A stretch of DNA of 64,000 bases from Collinsella sp. (GTDB lineage: Bacteria; Actinomycetota; Coriobacteriia; Coriobacteriales; Coriobacteriaceae): NCBI GenBank assembly GCA_019414055.1, contig DXMV01000026.1, positions 22,380 to 86,379 on the forward strand. Direction: 5' to 3'. This document shows, piece after piece, positions 44,236 to 51,250 of this stretch. The notes below the pieces were generated by a model. The model worked only from the letters and a program-made list of their open reading frames with translations, was not told the origin of the DNA and made no database searches. Positions within the stretch are counted from its first letter, which is position 1, and every line of letters begins with the position of its first letter. The position numbers and the translations under genes were made by a program.

Positions 44236-44682
44236 ATGACCGACAACGACCGCACGGCGCAGCTCGAGCGCGCCTGTTCGTATCTTAGGCGTATTCCGGC
44301 GTGGTATCTCGCCACGATCGACGTGGCGGACGGACATCAGCCGCGCGTGAGGCCGTTCTCGTTTGCCATGGTCGATAATGGCAAGCTGTGGTTTTGCACC
44401 TCGCGCGATAAGGACGTGTGGGCCGAGCTCAGCGCGAACCCCAAGTTTGAGGTTTCGGGTTGGAAACCGGGGGAGTGCTGGATTGTGCTGACCGGCGAGG
44501 CCGCGCTCGAGGACGACGCGGTTGCGAGCGACAAGGTGCGTCAAGCGGGTTTTAAGCACATGATGGGCATCGGCGAGGAACACGAGAGTGCCAATGACGG
44601 CCGCCTTGCGTTTTTCTCGGTGCGCAATATCGCCGCCCGCTTCTGTGATATCGACGGCAGCGAGGAGCGTTTGGAGCTCTAG
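44236..44682 (+). CDS. Flavin-binding split-barrel (PNPOx-like) protein 1
   Basis: A 148-residue protein of the pyridoxamine-5'-phosphate oxidase-like flavin-binding fold: IPAWYLATIDVADGHQPRVR, PFSFAMVDNGKLWFCTSRDK, DVWAELSANPKFEVSGW. It should bind FMN or a related cofactor and may reduce or oxidise an unknown small molecule. It lies 30 bases after ecfT with AGGAAAGGGG before ATG 44236, so it is likely in the FMN-controlled operon. It is clearly a paralogue of the next gene. Confidence 0.85.
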   Translation: MTDNDRTAQLERACSYLRRIPAWYLATIDVADGHQPRVRPFSFAMVDNGKLWFCTSRDKDVWAELSANPKFEVSGWKPGECWIVLTGEAALEDDAVASDKVRQAGFKHMMGIGEEHESANDGRLAFFSVRNIAARFCDIDGSEERLEL

Positions 44683-44683
44683 C

Positions 44684-44719
44684 GCGTCCCAAATTAACTA
44701 CCCGTTCCAAATTAGCTAG
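44684..44719. repeat. Second-family repeat block, copy S2
   Basis: Minus strand reads two related blocks, CTAGCTAATTTGGAACGGG and TAGTTAATTTGGGACGCGC, matching S1 and S3 cores. It sits directly after the first split-barrel gene stop and ends just before the second gene's ribosome binding site. Confidence 0.65.
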
Positions 44720-44733
44720 TGGCAGGAGGAAAC

Positions 44734-45144
44734 GTGGACGGATTGAATACGGTGTTGGAGTATCTGACGTCGGTGCCGGCATGGTATTTGGCGACGAGCG
44801 TTGACGGACAGCCGCATGTGCGTCCGTTTTCGTTTGCGCAGATCCAGGACGGCAGGCTGTGGTTTGTAACGGCGCGCACCAAAGACGTGTGGCAAGAGCT
44901 GCTGCAAAATCAACGCTTTGAGGCCACGAGTTGGTGGCCGGGCCATGGCTGGCTCATCTTGCGTGGGCATGCGGGTCTGGATGACCAGGCCGCTCCCGAT
45001 ATGCGCGAGGCAGGCTGGAAGCACCTGGAGCGCCTAGGCGAGCACTACGAGGGCGCAGACGATCCCACGCTCGTCTTCTTTAGCGTGGAGGAACCCGAAG
45101 CCTTTATCTGCAATCACGACGAATGGGTACCGGTCGAGCTCTAG
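44734..45144 (+). CDS. Flavin-binding split-barrel (PNPOx-like) protein 2
   Basis: A 136-residue paralogue of the preceding protein: VPAWYLATSVDGQPHVRPFS, FAQIQDGRLWFVTARTKDVW, QELLQNQRFEATSWWPGHGW, HLERLGEHYEGADDPTLVFF. The shared VRPFSFA and KDVW segments show a tandem duplication. The GTG start at 44734 has AGGAGGA four bases upstream; no ATG fits. It closes the riboflavin cluster and is followed by a strong hairpin, so flavin supply and two flavoproteins may be regulated together. Confidence 0.85.
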   Translation: MDGLNTVLEYLTSVPAWYLATSVDGQPHVRPFSFAQIQDGRLWFVTARTKDVWQELLQNQRFEATSWWPGHGWLILRGHAGLDDQAAPDMREAGWKHLERLGEHYEGADDPTLVFFSVEEPEAFICNHDEWVPVEL

Positions 45145-45181
45145 CCAGGCTGGCTCATCCTACAACTTGGTTTTCGCATGG

Positions 45182-45235
45182 GCGGGCCCCGTATTGCCCG
45201 GCGCCGTAAGGAGTGCCGGTCAATACGGGGCCCGC
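45182..45235. terminator. Strong hairpin at the end of the riboflavin cluster
   Basis: A 15-bp perfect outer stem GCGGGCCCCGTATTG / CAATACGGGGCCCGC and an inner CCGGC / GCCGG stem. The T-run is weak (CTCCTATTT). Confidence 0.7.
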
Positions 45236-45281
45236 TCCTATTTGTCAATTACTTCAAGCAAATATGTCGGGCATGTTTCAA

Positions 45282-45316
45282 TGCATGAAGATGCAAACTA
45301 TTTGCGTGAATATGCA
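45282..45316. promoter_or_regulatory. Tandem ARG boxes upstream of argC
   Basis: TGCAT-GAAG-ATGCA (45282-45295) and TGCGT-GAAT-ATGCA (45303-45316) both fit the ArgR pattern TGNNT-N4-ATNCA. Their centres are 21 bases apart, as in classical ArgR operators. They lie 86-120 bases before argC, so arginine repression of argCJBD through ArgR is likely; no argR gene is in the window. Confidence 0.75.
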
Positions 45317-45401
45317 TCTTTTGGTGCTAAAGTTCCAACTCACTTCATAACGACGGCTGCGGGATGCGCATTGCTGCATAACTGCAGACAAGGAGTCTGA
45401 T

Positions 45402-46472
45402 ATGTCTGTAAAGGTTGGAATCGTCGGTGCGGCTGGATATGCCGGCGCCGAGCTCATTCGCCTCGTCCTCGGTCATCCCGAGTTTGAACTTGTTGTCATT
45501 ACGTCCAACGCCGATGCCGGCCAGCCGTTGTCTGCGGTGTACCCGAGCTTCACCGGCGTAAGCGATCTTGCCTTTACGACGCATGATGCCCCCGAGCTCA
45601 AGAACTGCGACGCGGTCTTTTTGGCCGTGCCGCACACGGCTGCCATGGCACAGGTGCCCGCCTTGCTTGCCGCGGGAGTCTCCTGCATTGACCTCTCGGC
45701 CGACTATCGCCTGAGCGATCCGGCCACCTTTGAGGCCTGGTATGCCGCCGAGCACACGAGCCCCGAGCTACTCAAGAGCCGCGCCTTTGGTCTGCCCGAG
45801 CTATTCTGCCAGGATTTGGAGACCGCTGCATCCGACCACGCCGACGGCAAGCCCGTACTGGTCGCCTGCGCCGGTTGCTATCCCACCGCAACGAGCCTTG
45901 CCGCCGCGCCTGCCGTGCGCGCCGGCTGGGTTGCCCAGAACGGCCCCGTGATCGTTGACGCTATCAGCGGTGTAGCGGGTGCCGGTAAGTCCTGCAACGC
46001 CCGTACGCATTTTTGCAGCGCGGACGAAAACCTGGAGGCCTATGGCGTGGGCAAGCATCGTCACACGCCCGAAATCGAGCAGATCTTGGGCCTAACCGAT
46101 CGTGTCGTCTTTACCCCGCACCTGGCACCGCTCAAGCGCGGTCTGCTCTCTACGGTGACGATGCCGCTTACGCCGCAGGCTATCGATACCTTGACCCTTG
46201 AAGACGTTGTCGACCATTACAAGCAGTTCTACGCCGGTCGCACCTTCGTGCGCGTACTCGATGCCGGCCAGCAGCCCAAGACGGCTTCGGTCGTCGGCAC
46301 CAACGCCGCCCAGATCGGCCTCGCGCTCAACAAGCGCGCGGGCGTTCTGGTGGCTACGGGCGCCATCGACAATCTGTGCAAGGGTGCAGCAGGCCAGGCG
46401 GTCCAGTGCGCCAACATCGTCTTTGGTTTTGACGAGCGACGAGGCTTGCCCACAGTGGCGTGCCCGGTGTAG
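45402..46472 (+). CDS. argC: N-acetyl-gamma-glutamyl-phosphate reductase
   Basis: A 356-residue NADPH-dependent reductase, third step of arginine/ornithine synthesis. The Rossmann motif is VGIVGAAGYAGAELIRLVLG; the catalytic cysteine lies in VACAGCYPTATSLAA, followed by VDAISGVAGAGKSCNARTHF and HRHTPEIEQILG with the conserved His, and NLCKGAAGQAVQCANIVFGF near the end. ATG 45402 has AAGGAG eight bases upstream. First gene of argCJBD; a hairpin with six T residues lies between it and argJ. Confidence 0.97.
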   Translation: MSVKVGIVGAAGYAGAELIRLVLGHPEFELVVITSNADAGQPLSAVYPSFTGVSDLAFTTHDAPELKNCDAVFLAVPHTAAMAQVPALLAAGVSCIDLSADYRLSDPATFEAWYAAEHTSPELLKSRAFGLPELFCQDLETAASDHADGKPVLVACAGCYPTATSLAAAPAVRAGWVAQNGPVIVDAISGVAGAGKSCNARTHFCSADENLEAYGVGKHRHTPEIEQILGLTDRVVFTPHLAPLKRGLLSTVTMPLTPQAIDTLTLEDVVDHYKQFYAGRTFVRVLDAGQQPKTASVVGTNAAQIGLALNKRAGVLVATGAIDNLCKGAAGQAVQCANIVFGFDERRGLPTVACPV

Positions 46473-46501
46473 CACATTCGATTGTTGACGATTTGGTAGT
46501 C

Positions 46502-46580
46502 GGGCATCGAGTGGGGCGCCACTCTTAAGCTGGTCACATGATTGTGGCTGGTATGGCGCACCAACCGATGCCCCTTTTTT
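46502..46580 (+). terminator. Terminator or attenuator between argC and argJ
   Basis: Outer stem GGGCATCG / CGATGCCC with an inner GCGCCA / TGGCGC pair, then CTTTTTT. It could trim argJBD expression relative to argC. No T-box sequence or leader peptide was recognised. Confidence 0.75.
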
Positions 46581-46606
46581 GTTTGACATAAGGAGTCATA
46601 AAGACG

Positions 46607-47875
46607 ATGAATACTGAGCAGTTCGATATCAAGATTCGTGCCGTAGAGGGTGGCGTAACGGCGGCAGCCGGCTTTAAGGCGGCGGGCATCCATGCCGGAT
46701 TCCGCAAGAATCCCGAGCGCCTGGATTACGCACTCGTCGTGCCCGATAAACCCTGTCCCGGGGCCGGCGTGTTTACGACTAACCGCTTTTGTGCGGCGCC
46801 CGTGCAGGTGAGCCGTGCCAACCTGGGCGGCGCCGACAAGGGCTACGGCGTCATTGCCGGCGTTTCGGTCAACTCTGGCAATGCCAACGCCGCCACGGGT
46901 GAGACCGGTCTTGCCTGCGCGCGCGAGACCTGCAACATCGCCTCGCAGGTCATCGGCTGCGAGCCCCAGCAGATTCTGGTCGCCTCCACGGGCGTAATTG
47001 GTCAGATTTTGCCGATCGACACGTTTGAGACTGCCGTTCCTGCCGCCTACGAGGCGCTCTCCGCCCACGGTGGCGCCGATGCCGCTCGCGCCATCATGAC
47101 GACCGACACGCATTCCAAGGAGTATGCCGTGTGTTACCGCAGCGAGGCCGCGGGGCACGCAGGCAATGCCTATACGGTGGGCGGTATGTGCAAAGGCTCG
47201 GGCATGATTATGCCCAACATGGCAACCATGATCGCGGTCATCACTACCGATGCCCCCGTCGAGCCGGCGGCGCTCCACGCCCTGTTGCTCTCCACCGTCA
47301 AGCAGACCTTCAACAAGGTAACGGTCGATTCCGACACCTCGACTAACGACACCTGCATCATGCTTGCCTCCGGCGCCGCTGCCGCAGATGCCGAGCCTAT
47401 TGTCGAGGGCTCTGACGCCTTCGACGAGCTGGCCTTTGCCGTGCATGAGGTGTGCGAGAGCCTGGCGCGCAACATCGCCGCAGATGGCGAGGGCGCATCC
47501 AAACTCGTGACGGTTAACGTCACCGGCGCCGCCAACGACGAGGAGGCCGATATCGCCGCTCGTGCTGTCGCCAACTCGCCGCTCGTCAAGACCTGTATCG
47601 CCGGCCACGATTGCAACTGGGGCCGCGTTGCCATGGCGCTCGGCAAGTGCGGCGTGCAGTTTAACCAAGAAGATGTGTCCATCGACATGATGGGTATGCC
47701 CGTCTGCCGTGATGGCCTGACCGTTCCCTTTGACGAGGACGAGGCGCTGCGTCGCTTTGAGGCGCCCGAGATTGTGATCTCGGCAGACCTGGGCGCAGGC
47801 GACGCGGCAACGACCGTGTGGACTTGCGACCTCACACATGAGTACATCTCCATTAACGGCGATTACCGTTCCTAG
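46607..47875 (+). CDS. argJ: Bifunctional glutamate N-acetyltransferase / N-acetylglutamate synthase
   Basis: A 422-residue ArgJ. It recycles acetyl groups from N-acetylornithine to glutamate and may also use acetyl-CoA. The self-cleavage site is visible in GMIMPNMATMIAVITTDAPV, where the Thr of MATM becomes the N-terminal nucleophile of the beta chain. Other family features are GVFTTNRFCAAPVQVSRANL, SGNANAATGETG and CIAGHDCNWGRVAMALGKCG. The presence of argJ together with argB and argD indicates the cyclic acetyl pathway. ATAAGGAG lies upstream of ATG 46607. Confidence 0.97.
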   Translation: MNTEQFDIKIRAVEGGVTAAAGFKAAGIHAGFRKNPERLDYALVVPDKPCPGAGVFTTNRFCAAPVQVSRANLGGADKGYGVIAGVSVNSGNANAATGETGLACARETCNIASQVIGCEPQQILVASTGVIGQILPIDTFETAVPAAYEALSAHGGADAARAIMTTDTHSKEYAVCYRSEAAGHAGNAYTVGGMCKGSGMIMPNMATMIAVITTDAPVEPAALHALLLSTVKQTFNKVTVDSDTSTNDTCIMLASGAAAADAEPIVEGSDAFDELAFAVHEVCESLARNIAADGEGASKLVTVNVTGAANDEEADIAARAVANSPLVKTCIAGHDCNWGRVAMALGKCGVQFNQEDVSIDMMGMPVCRDGLTVPFDEDEALRRFEAPEIVISADLGAGDAATTVWTCDLTHEYISINGDYRS

Positions 47876-47956
47876 ACTCCCGATGCGCCGCGCGTCCCGC
47901 TTCAATCGCGGGCAACGAGGTGCGGCGCGATAGCTACACGAAAGACGAGGCAGACT

Positions 47957-48937
47957 ATGAAGTTCGCACGCGATTGTCGCTCGAGCGAATCCAACGAAGT
48001 TACCGCGCAGCTGCTGTTCGAGGCGCTGCCGTGGATTAAGAACCTGACCGGTAAGACGGTCGTTATCAAGTACGGCGGTGCCGCCATGGTCGACGAGCAG
48101 CTGCGTCGTGACGTGATGAGCGACATCGTCCTGCTCAAGATTATCGGCATGCGCCCTGTTATCGTGCACGGTGGTGGTAAGGCCATCAACGAGGCGCTCA
48201 GCCACTACGACATCCCCGTCGAGTTTAAGAACGGCCAGCGCGTGACCACGCCGGACACCATGGATATCGTGCGCGAGGTGCTGGGCGGCAAGGTCAACCA
48301 GGAGCTGGTCGCTGCCATCAACCAGCACGGCAACCTGGCCGTGGGCGTGTCGGGCAGCGATGCCGGCACGCTTATCGCCGAGCCGCTCGATCCCGAGCTC
48401 GGTCGCGTGGGCAAAGTGACGCACGTCAACACCGACTATATCGAGCGTTTGCTCGATAGCGAGTACATCCCCGTCATCGTTACCGTCGCGGCGGGGGAGG
48501 ACGGTGGCTTCTTCAACATCAACGCCGATACCGCTGCCGGTGCCGTTGCGGCGGCGCTCCACGCGCATAAGGCAATCTTCTTGACCGATGTCGACGGCCT
48601 GTACAAGGACTTTAGCGATAAGGATTCGCTCATCTCCAACCTGACGCTCGACGAGGTCAACGAGATGCTCTACGGCGGCGAGGTCGACAAGGGCATGATT
48701 CCCAAGCTGCGCGCCGCCGTCGATGCGCTTACCGCCGGTGTGTTCCGAGCCCACATCATCAACGGCACGACGCCGCATTCGCTGCTGCTGGAGCTGCTGA
48801 CCGACGCCGGCGTCGGTACCGTGATCCACTCCACCGAGACGGCCTACGAATTCGATACGCATCCGCACCCGCTTTCGACGTTTGCCGCGCGCCTGACCGA
48901 GAACCTCGACGAGGTCGAGAAGCTCCAGACGGTCTAG
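47957..48937 (+). CDS. argB: Acetylglutamate kinase
   Basis: A 326-residue amino-acid kinase phosphorylating N-acetylglutamate, second step of the pathway. Motifs: TVVIKYGGAAMVDEQLRRDV, VIVHGGGKAINEAL, FKNGQRVTTPDTMDIVREVL, NINADTAAGAVAAALHAHKA, IFLTDVDGLYKD and KGMIPKLRAAVDAL. The N-terminal helix SNEVTAQLLFEALPWIKNLT resembles that of arginine-sensitive hexameric enzymes, so feedback inhibition by arginine is plausible. The C-terminus extends about 35 residues past the usual end with an acidic tail. ATG 47957 has GACGAGG upstream. Confidence 0.97.
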   Translation: MKFARDCRSSESNEVTAQLLFEALPWIKNLTGKTVVIKYGGAAMVDEQLRRDVMSDIVLLKIIGMRPVIVHGGGKAINEALSHYDIPVEFKNGQRVTTPDTMDIVREVLGGKVNQELVAAINQHGNLAVGVSGSDAGTLIAEPLDPELGRVGKVTHVNTDYIERLLDSEYIPVIVTVAAGEDGGFFNINADTAAGAVAAALHAHKAIFLTDVDGLYKDFSDKDSLISNLTLDEVNEMLYGGEVDKGMIPKLRAAVDALTAGVFRAHIINGTTPHSLLLELLTDAGVGTVIHSTETAYEFDTHPHPLSTFAARLTENLDEVEKLQTV

Positions 48938-49006
48938 CTGACGCGCGGTCGTCGCGTCCCTGCACCTATAGCCCTGCGCCGTACGGCGCCCAACGAAAGG
49001 CACCCC

Positions 49007-50290
49007 ATGTCACTTGCAACTCAACAATCGCTCGAATCCCATTACGTTATGCATACCTTTGGTCGCTCTCCGGTAGAGTTTGTCGAAGGCCACGGCATGA
49101 AGCTCACCGGTGATGACGGCCGTGAGTATCTTGACTTTCTTGCCGGTATCGGTGCGTGCAGCCTTGGCCACGGCAACCCTGCAGTGCTCTCGGCGCTCGA
49201 GGCGCAGACCAAAAAGCTCATGCATGTCTCCAATTACTTCTACATCGAGCAGCGCGGACAGGTCGCGGCGCTGCTGTCCAAGCTTGCCAACGACGACGTA
49301 GATGGTGCGTGCGTGCTGGCCGATGCCATTGCCGCCGGCGATGAGACCACGGCCGCTGCGCTCGGTGCCCCGGCTGCGGACGAGCAGGTGTGGGAGACGT
49401 TCTTTGCCAATTCTGGTGCCGAAGCCAACGAGGGCTCGATGAAGCTCGCACGTCTGTACGCCAAGCGTGCTGGTAACGGCGGCAACACCATCGTATGCAT
49501 GCGCGGCGGCTTCCACGGCCGTACGCTCGAGACCATTGCCGCCACCATGCAGGATTGGCTGCAGGACAGCTTCCGTCCGCTGCCGGGTGGCTTTGTGGCC
49601 TGCTCGCCCAACGATGTCGACGAACTGCGTTCGATCTTTAAGCAGCTGGGAAGCGAGGTCTGCGCTGTCATGCTCGAGCCGATTCAGGGCGAGAGCGGTG
49701 TGCACCCCATGACCGAGGAGTTTATGGCGGCGGCGCGTGACTTGGCACACGAGGCAGGCGCCGTTCTTATCGCCGACGAAGTCCAGTGTGGCATCTTCCG
49801 CTCCGGCAAGCCGTTTGCATTCCAGACCTATGGCGTGGAACCCGACATTATGAGCCTTGCCAAGGGCATTGCCGATGGCGTGCCCATGGGTGCCGTGGTG
49901 GCAAAGAAGGAAATCGCCGACGTGTTTAAGCCGGGCGACCACGGCTCGACCTTTGGCGGTAGCTGCTTGGCTGTCGCGGCGTGCGCCGCGACGCTCTCCG
50001 CGCTCGTGCGCGGCGGCTATGCTGAGCATGCCGCCAAGGTGGGCGCCTATATGGAGCAGGCGCTGGCCAAGCTTCCGCACGTTACCGAGGTGCGCGGTCG
50101 CGGCTTGATGCTCGGCTGCGACTTGGATGACGCTGCGGGCGATGCGCATGATATTGTTGCCCGCGCGCTTGCCGCCGGCGCTGTGATTAACGCTACTGGT
50201 GCCCACACGCTGCGTTTCCTGCCGCCGCTTGTCTGCGAGGAAGTCGACGTGGACGGCCTGATTGAGATCCTGGCGGGCGTTTTGGGCTAA
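49007..50290 (+). CDS. argD: Acetylornithine aminotransferase
   Basis: A 427-residue class III PLP aminotransferase, making N-acetylornithine from the semialdehyde. Motifs: EYLDFLAGIGACSLGHGNPA, FANSGAEANEGSMKLARLYA, RGGFHGRTLETIAATMQ, ADEVQCGIFRSGKPFAFQTY and the PLP lysine in IMSLAKGIADGVPMGAVVAK. Around residues 95-130 it has an insert with DVDGACVLADAIAAGDETTA not usual in ArgD, so the protein is slightly longer than typical. GAAAGGCACC precedes ATG 49007. It ends the arg operon; argF, argG and argH are not in the window. Confidence 0.94.
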   Translation: MSLATQQSLESHYVMHTFGRSPVEFVEGHGMKLTGDDGREYLDFLAGIGACSLGHGNPAVLSALEAQTKKLMHVSNYFYIEQRGQVAALLSKLANDDVDGACVLADAIAAGDETTAAALGAPAADEQVWETFFANSGAEANEGSMKLARLYAKRAGNGGNTIVCMRGGFHGRTLETIAATMQDWLQDSFRPLPGGFVACSPNDVDELRSIFKQLGSEVCAVMLEPIQGESGVHPMTEEFMAAARDLAHEAGAVLIADEVQCGIFRSGKPFAFQTYGVEPDIMSLAKGIADGVPMGAVVAKKEIADVFKPGDHGSTFGGSCLAVAACAATLSALVRGGYAEHAAKVGAYMEQALAKLPHVTEVRGRGLMLGCDLDDAAGDAHDIVARALAAGAVINATGAHTLRFLPPLVCEEVDVDGLIEILAGVLG

Positions 50291-50311
50291 CACGGCGCAA
50301 TAACTTAATTT

Positions 50312-50376
50312 GGACCGGGTTCTGGACTGCGGGCGTGCCATATGCGGCACGATTCAGCGGTCCGGAACCCGTTTTG
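50312..50376 (+). terminator. Rho-independent terminator of the arg operon
   Basis: A long interrupted stem, CGGGTTC-GGAC-GC ... GC-GTCC-GAACCCG, with a GTGCC/GGCAC apex, followed by TTTTG. Confidence 0.85.
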
Positions 50377-50403
50377 CTACCGATTTACCATGACTGGGAT
50401 GGG

Positions 50404-50627
50404 CCGTGTGCAAAAAGTGGCAAATATGAGTACTGGCACTAACCTTGTAACATATAAAAAAGGCGTTTTTAGACGAGTTGGGCCACATATGTCCAGTTTT
50501 GTAGTTAGTAAATTGGCTTAACTGGACTATTGATCGTCGTTCTAATGTCGGATTTGCCTTTTATGACTTCGAAAACGCTGCCATCAAAAAGGTGGCAGTA
50601 CTCATATTTGGCATTTTTTGCACACGG
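50404..50627. mobile_element. MITE-like element, copy 2
   Basis: 224-bp AT-rich element with long imperfect terminal inverted repeats: 50404-50439 (CCGTGTGCAAAAAGTGGCAA and AATATGAGTACTG) against 50593-50627, about 31 of 35 positions matching. No reading frame of note inside. Its ends resemble the element at 34901. Confidence 0.65.
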
Positions 50628-50646
50628 GTATTCGCCAAGGGTCCAT

Positions 50647-50760
50647 TTCGCCGCCCGCTTTCGCTTCGGGCCTGCGGCCCTCGCGTGCTGCGCTGGAAAA
50701 CGCTTGCGCGTTTCCTCAGCTCCGCACCCTGGCGGGTTCGAATCCCTCTGCACTGGGCCC
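50647..50760. repeat. 114-bp repeat, copy A
   Basis: Differs from copy B by three or four bases. It contains two small hairpins (GGGCC-TGC-GGCCC and a GGAAAACGC/GCGTTTCC stem) and a tRNA T-arm-like GGCGGGTTCGAATCCCTCTG. It is followed at 50766-50795 by a hairpin with a minus-strand U-run. Confidence 0.9.
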
Positions 50761-50802
50761 AAAAAGGAAAGGCCCCCATCGCTGGGAGCCTTTTCAATCA
50801 AG

Positions 50803-50820
50803 TGGTGGGCGATGAGGGAT
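50803..50820 (-). repeat. Duplicated 3' end of tRNA-Val
   Basis: The minus strand reads ATCCCTCATCGCCCACCA, identical to the last 18 bases of the tRNA-Val at 50988. The rest of the tRNA body is missing at this site. Confidence 0.85.
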
Positions 50821-50832
50821 GTCGCGTGCGGC

Positions 50833-50946
50833 TTCGCCGCCCGCTTCCGCTTCGGGCCTGCGGCCCTCGCGTGCTGCGCTGGAAAACGCTTGCGCGTTTC
50901 CTCAGCTCCGCACCCTGGCGGGTTCGAATCCCTCTGCGATGGGCCC
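50833..50946. repeat. 114-bp repeat, copy B
   Basis: Near-identical to copy A, 186 bases further on, between the tRNA 3'-end remnant and the terminator of the true tRNA-Val gene. Confidence 0.9.
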
Positions 50947-50947
50947 A

Positions 50948-50978
50948 AACAAAAACGGTCCCCTTTCGAGGACCGTTT
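50948..50978 (-). terminator. Terminator of tRNA-Val
   Basis: Minus-strand stem AAACGGTCC / GGACCGTTT, followed by TTTTTGTTT in the minus-strand direction, 10 bases after the tRNA. Confidence 0.85.
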
Positions 50979-50987
50979 CCAATTCAG

Positions 50988-51063
50988 TGGTGGGCGATGA
51001 GGGATTCGAACCCCCAGCCTTGTGCGTGTAAAGCACCTGCGCTAACCGTTGCGCCAATCGCCC
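50988..51063 (-). tRNA. tRNA-Val (anticodon TAC)
   Basis: A 76-nt cloverleaf with encoded CCA: acceptor GGGCGAT/ATCGCCC, D stem GCGC/GCGC, anticodon loop TTTACAC (anticodon TAC), T arm GGGGG-TTCGAAT-CCCTC. The first pair of the anticodon stem (G-A) is mismatched. It reads valine GUA and related codons. Confidence 0.93.
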
Positions 51064-51250
51064 GTGCGGAGAGAGTATAGCAAAACAATCGCCCCATTCA
51101 CCTCATATCCATTAAAGGTAACCGGCGCGTGTCGGCGCGGAGCTGATTCAGTTGAGATTGCCTGAACATTCCGTCCCTCTTTACACCCTCGGGTATACTC
51201 AAAAGCTACTGATTCGATTTGATACCCAGCAACAGCAGAGGGGATAGTAT

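Noticed and set aside
46229..49003. A 924-codon minus-strand frame opposite argC-argJ-argB
   Set aside because: It crosses three well-supported genes and shows only antisense-type composition.
50641..50946. The 114-bp repeats as additional tRNA genes
   Set aside because: Only a T-arm-like piece is present; no acceptor, D-arm or anticodon arm can be folded.
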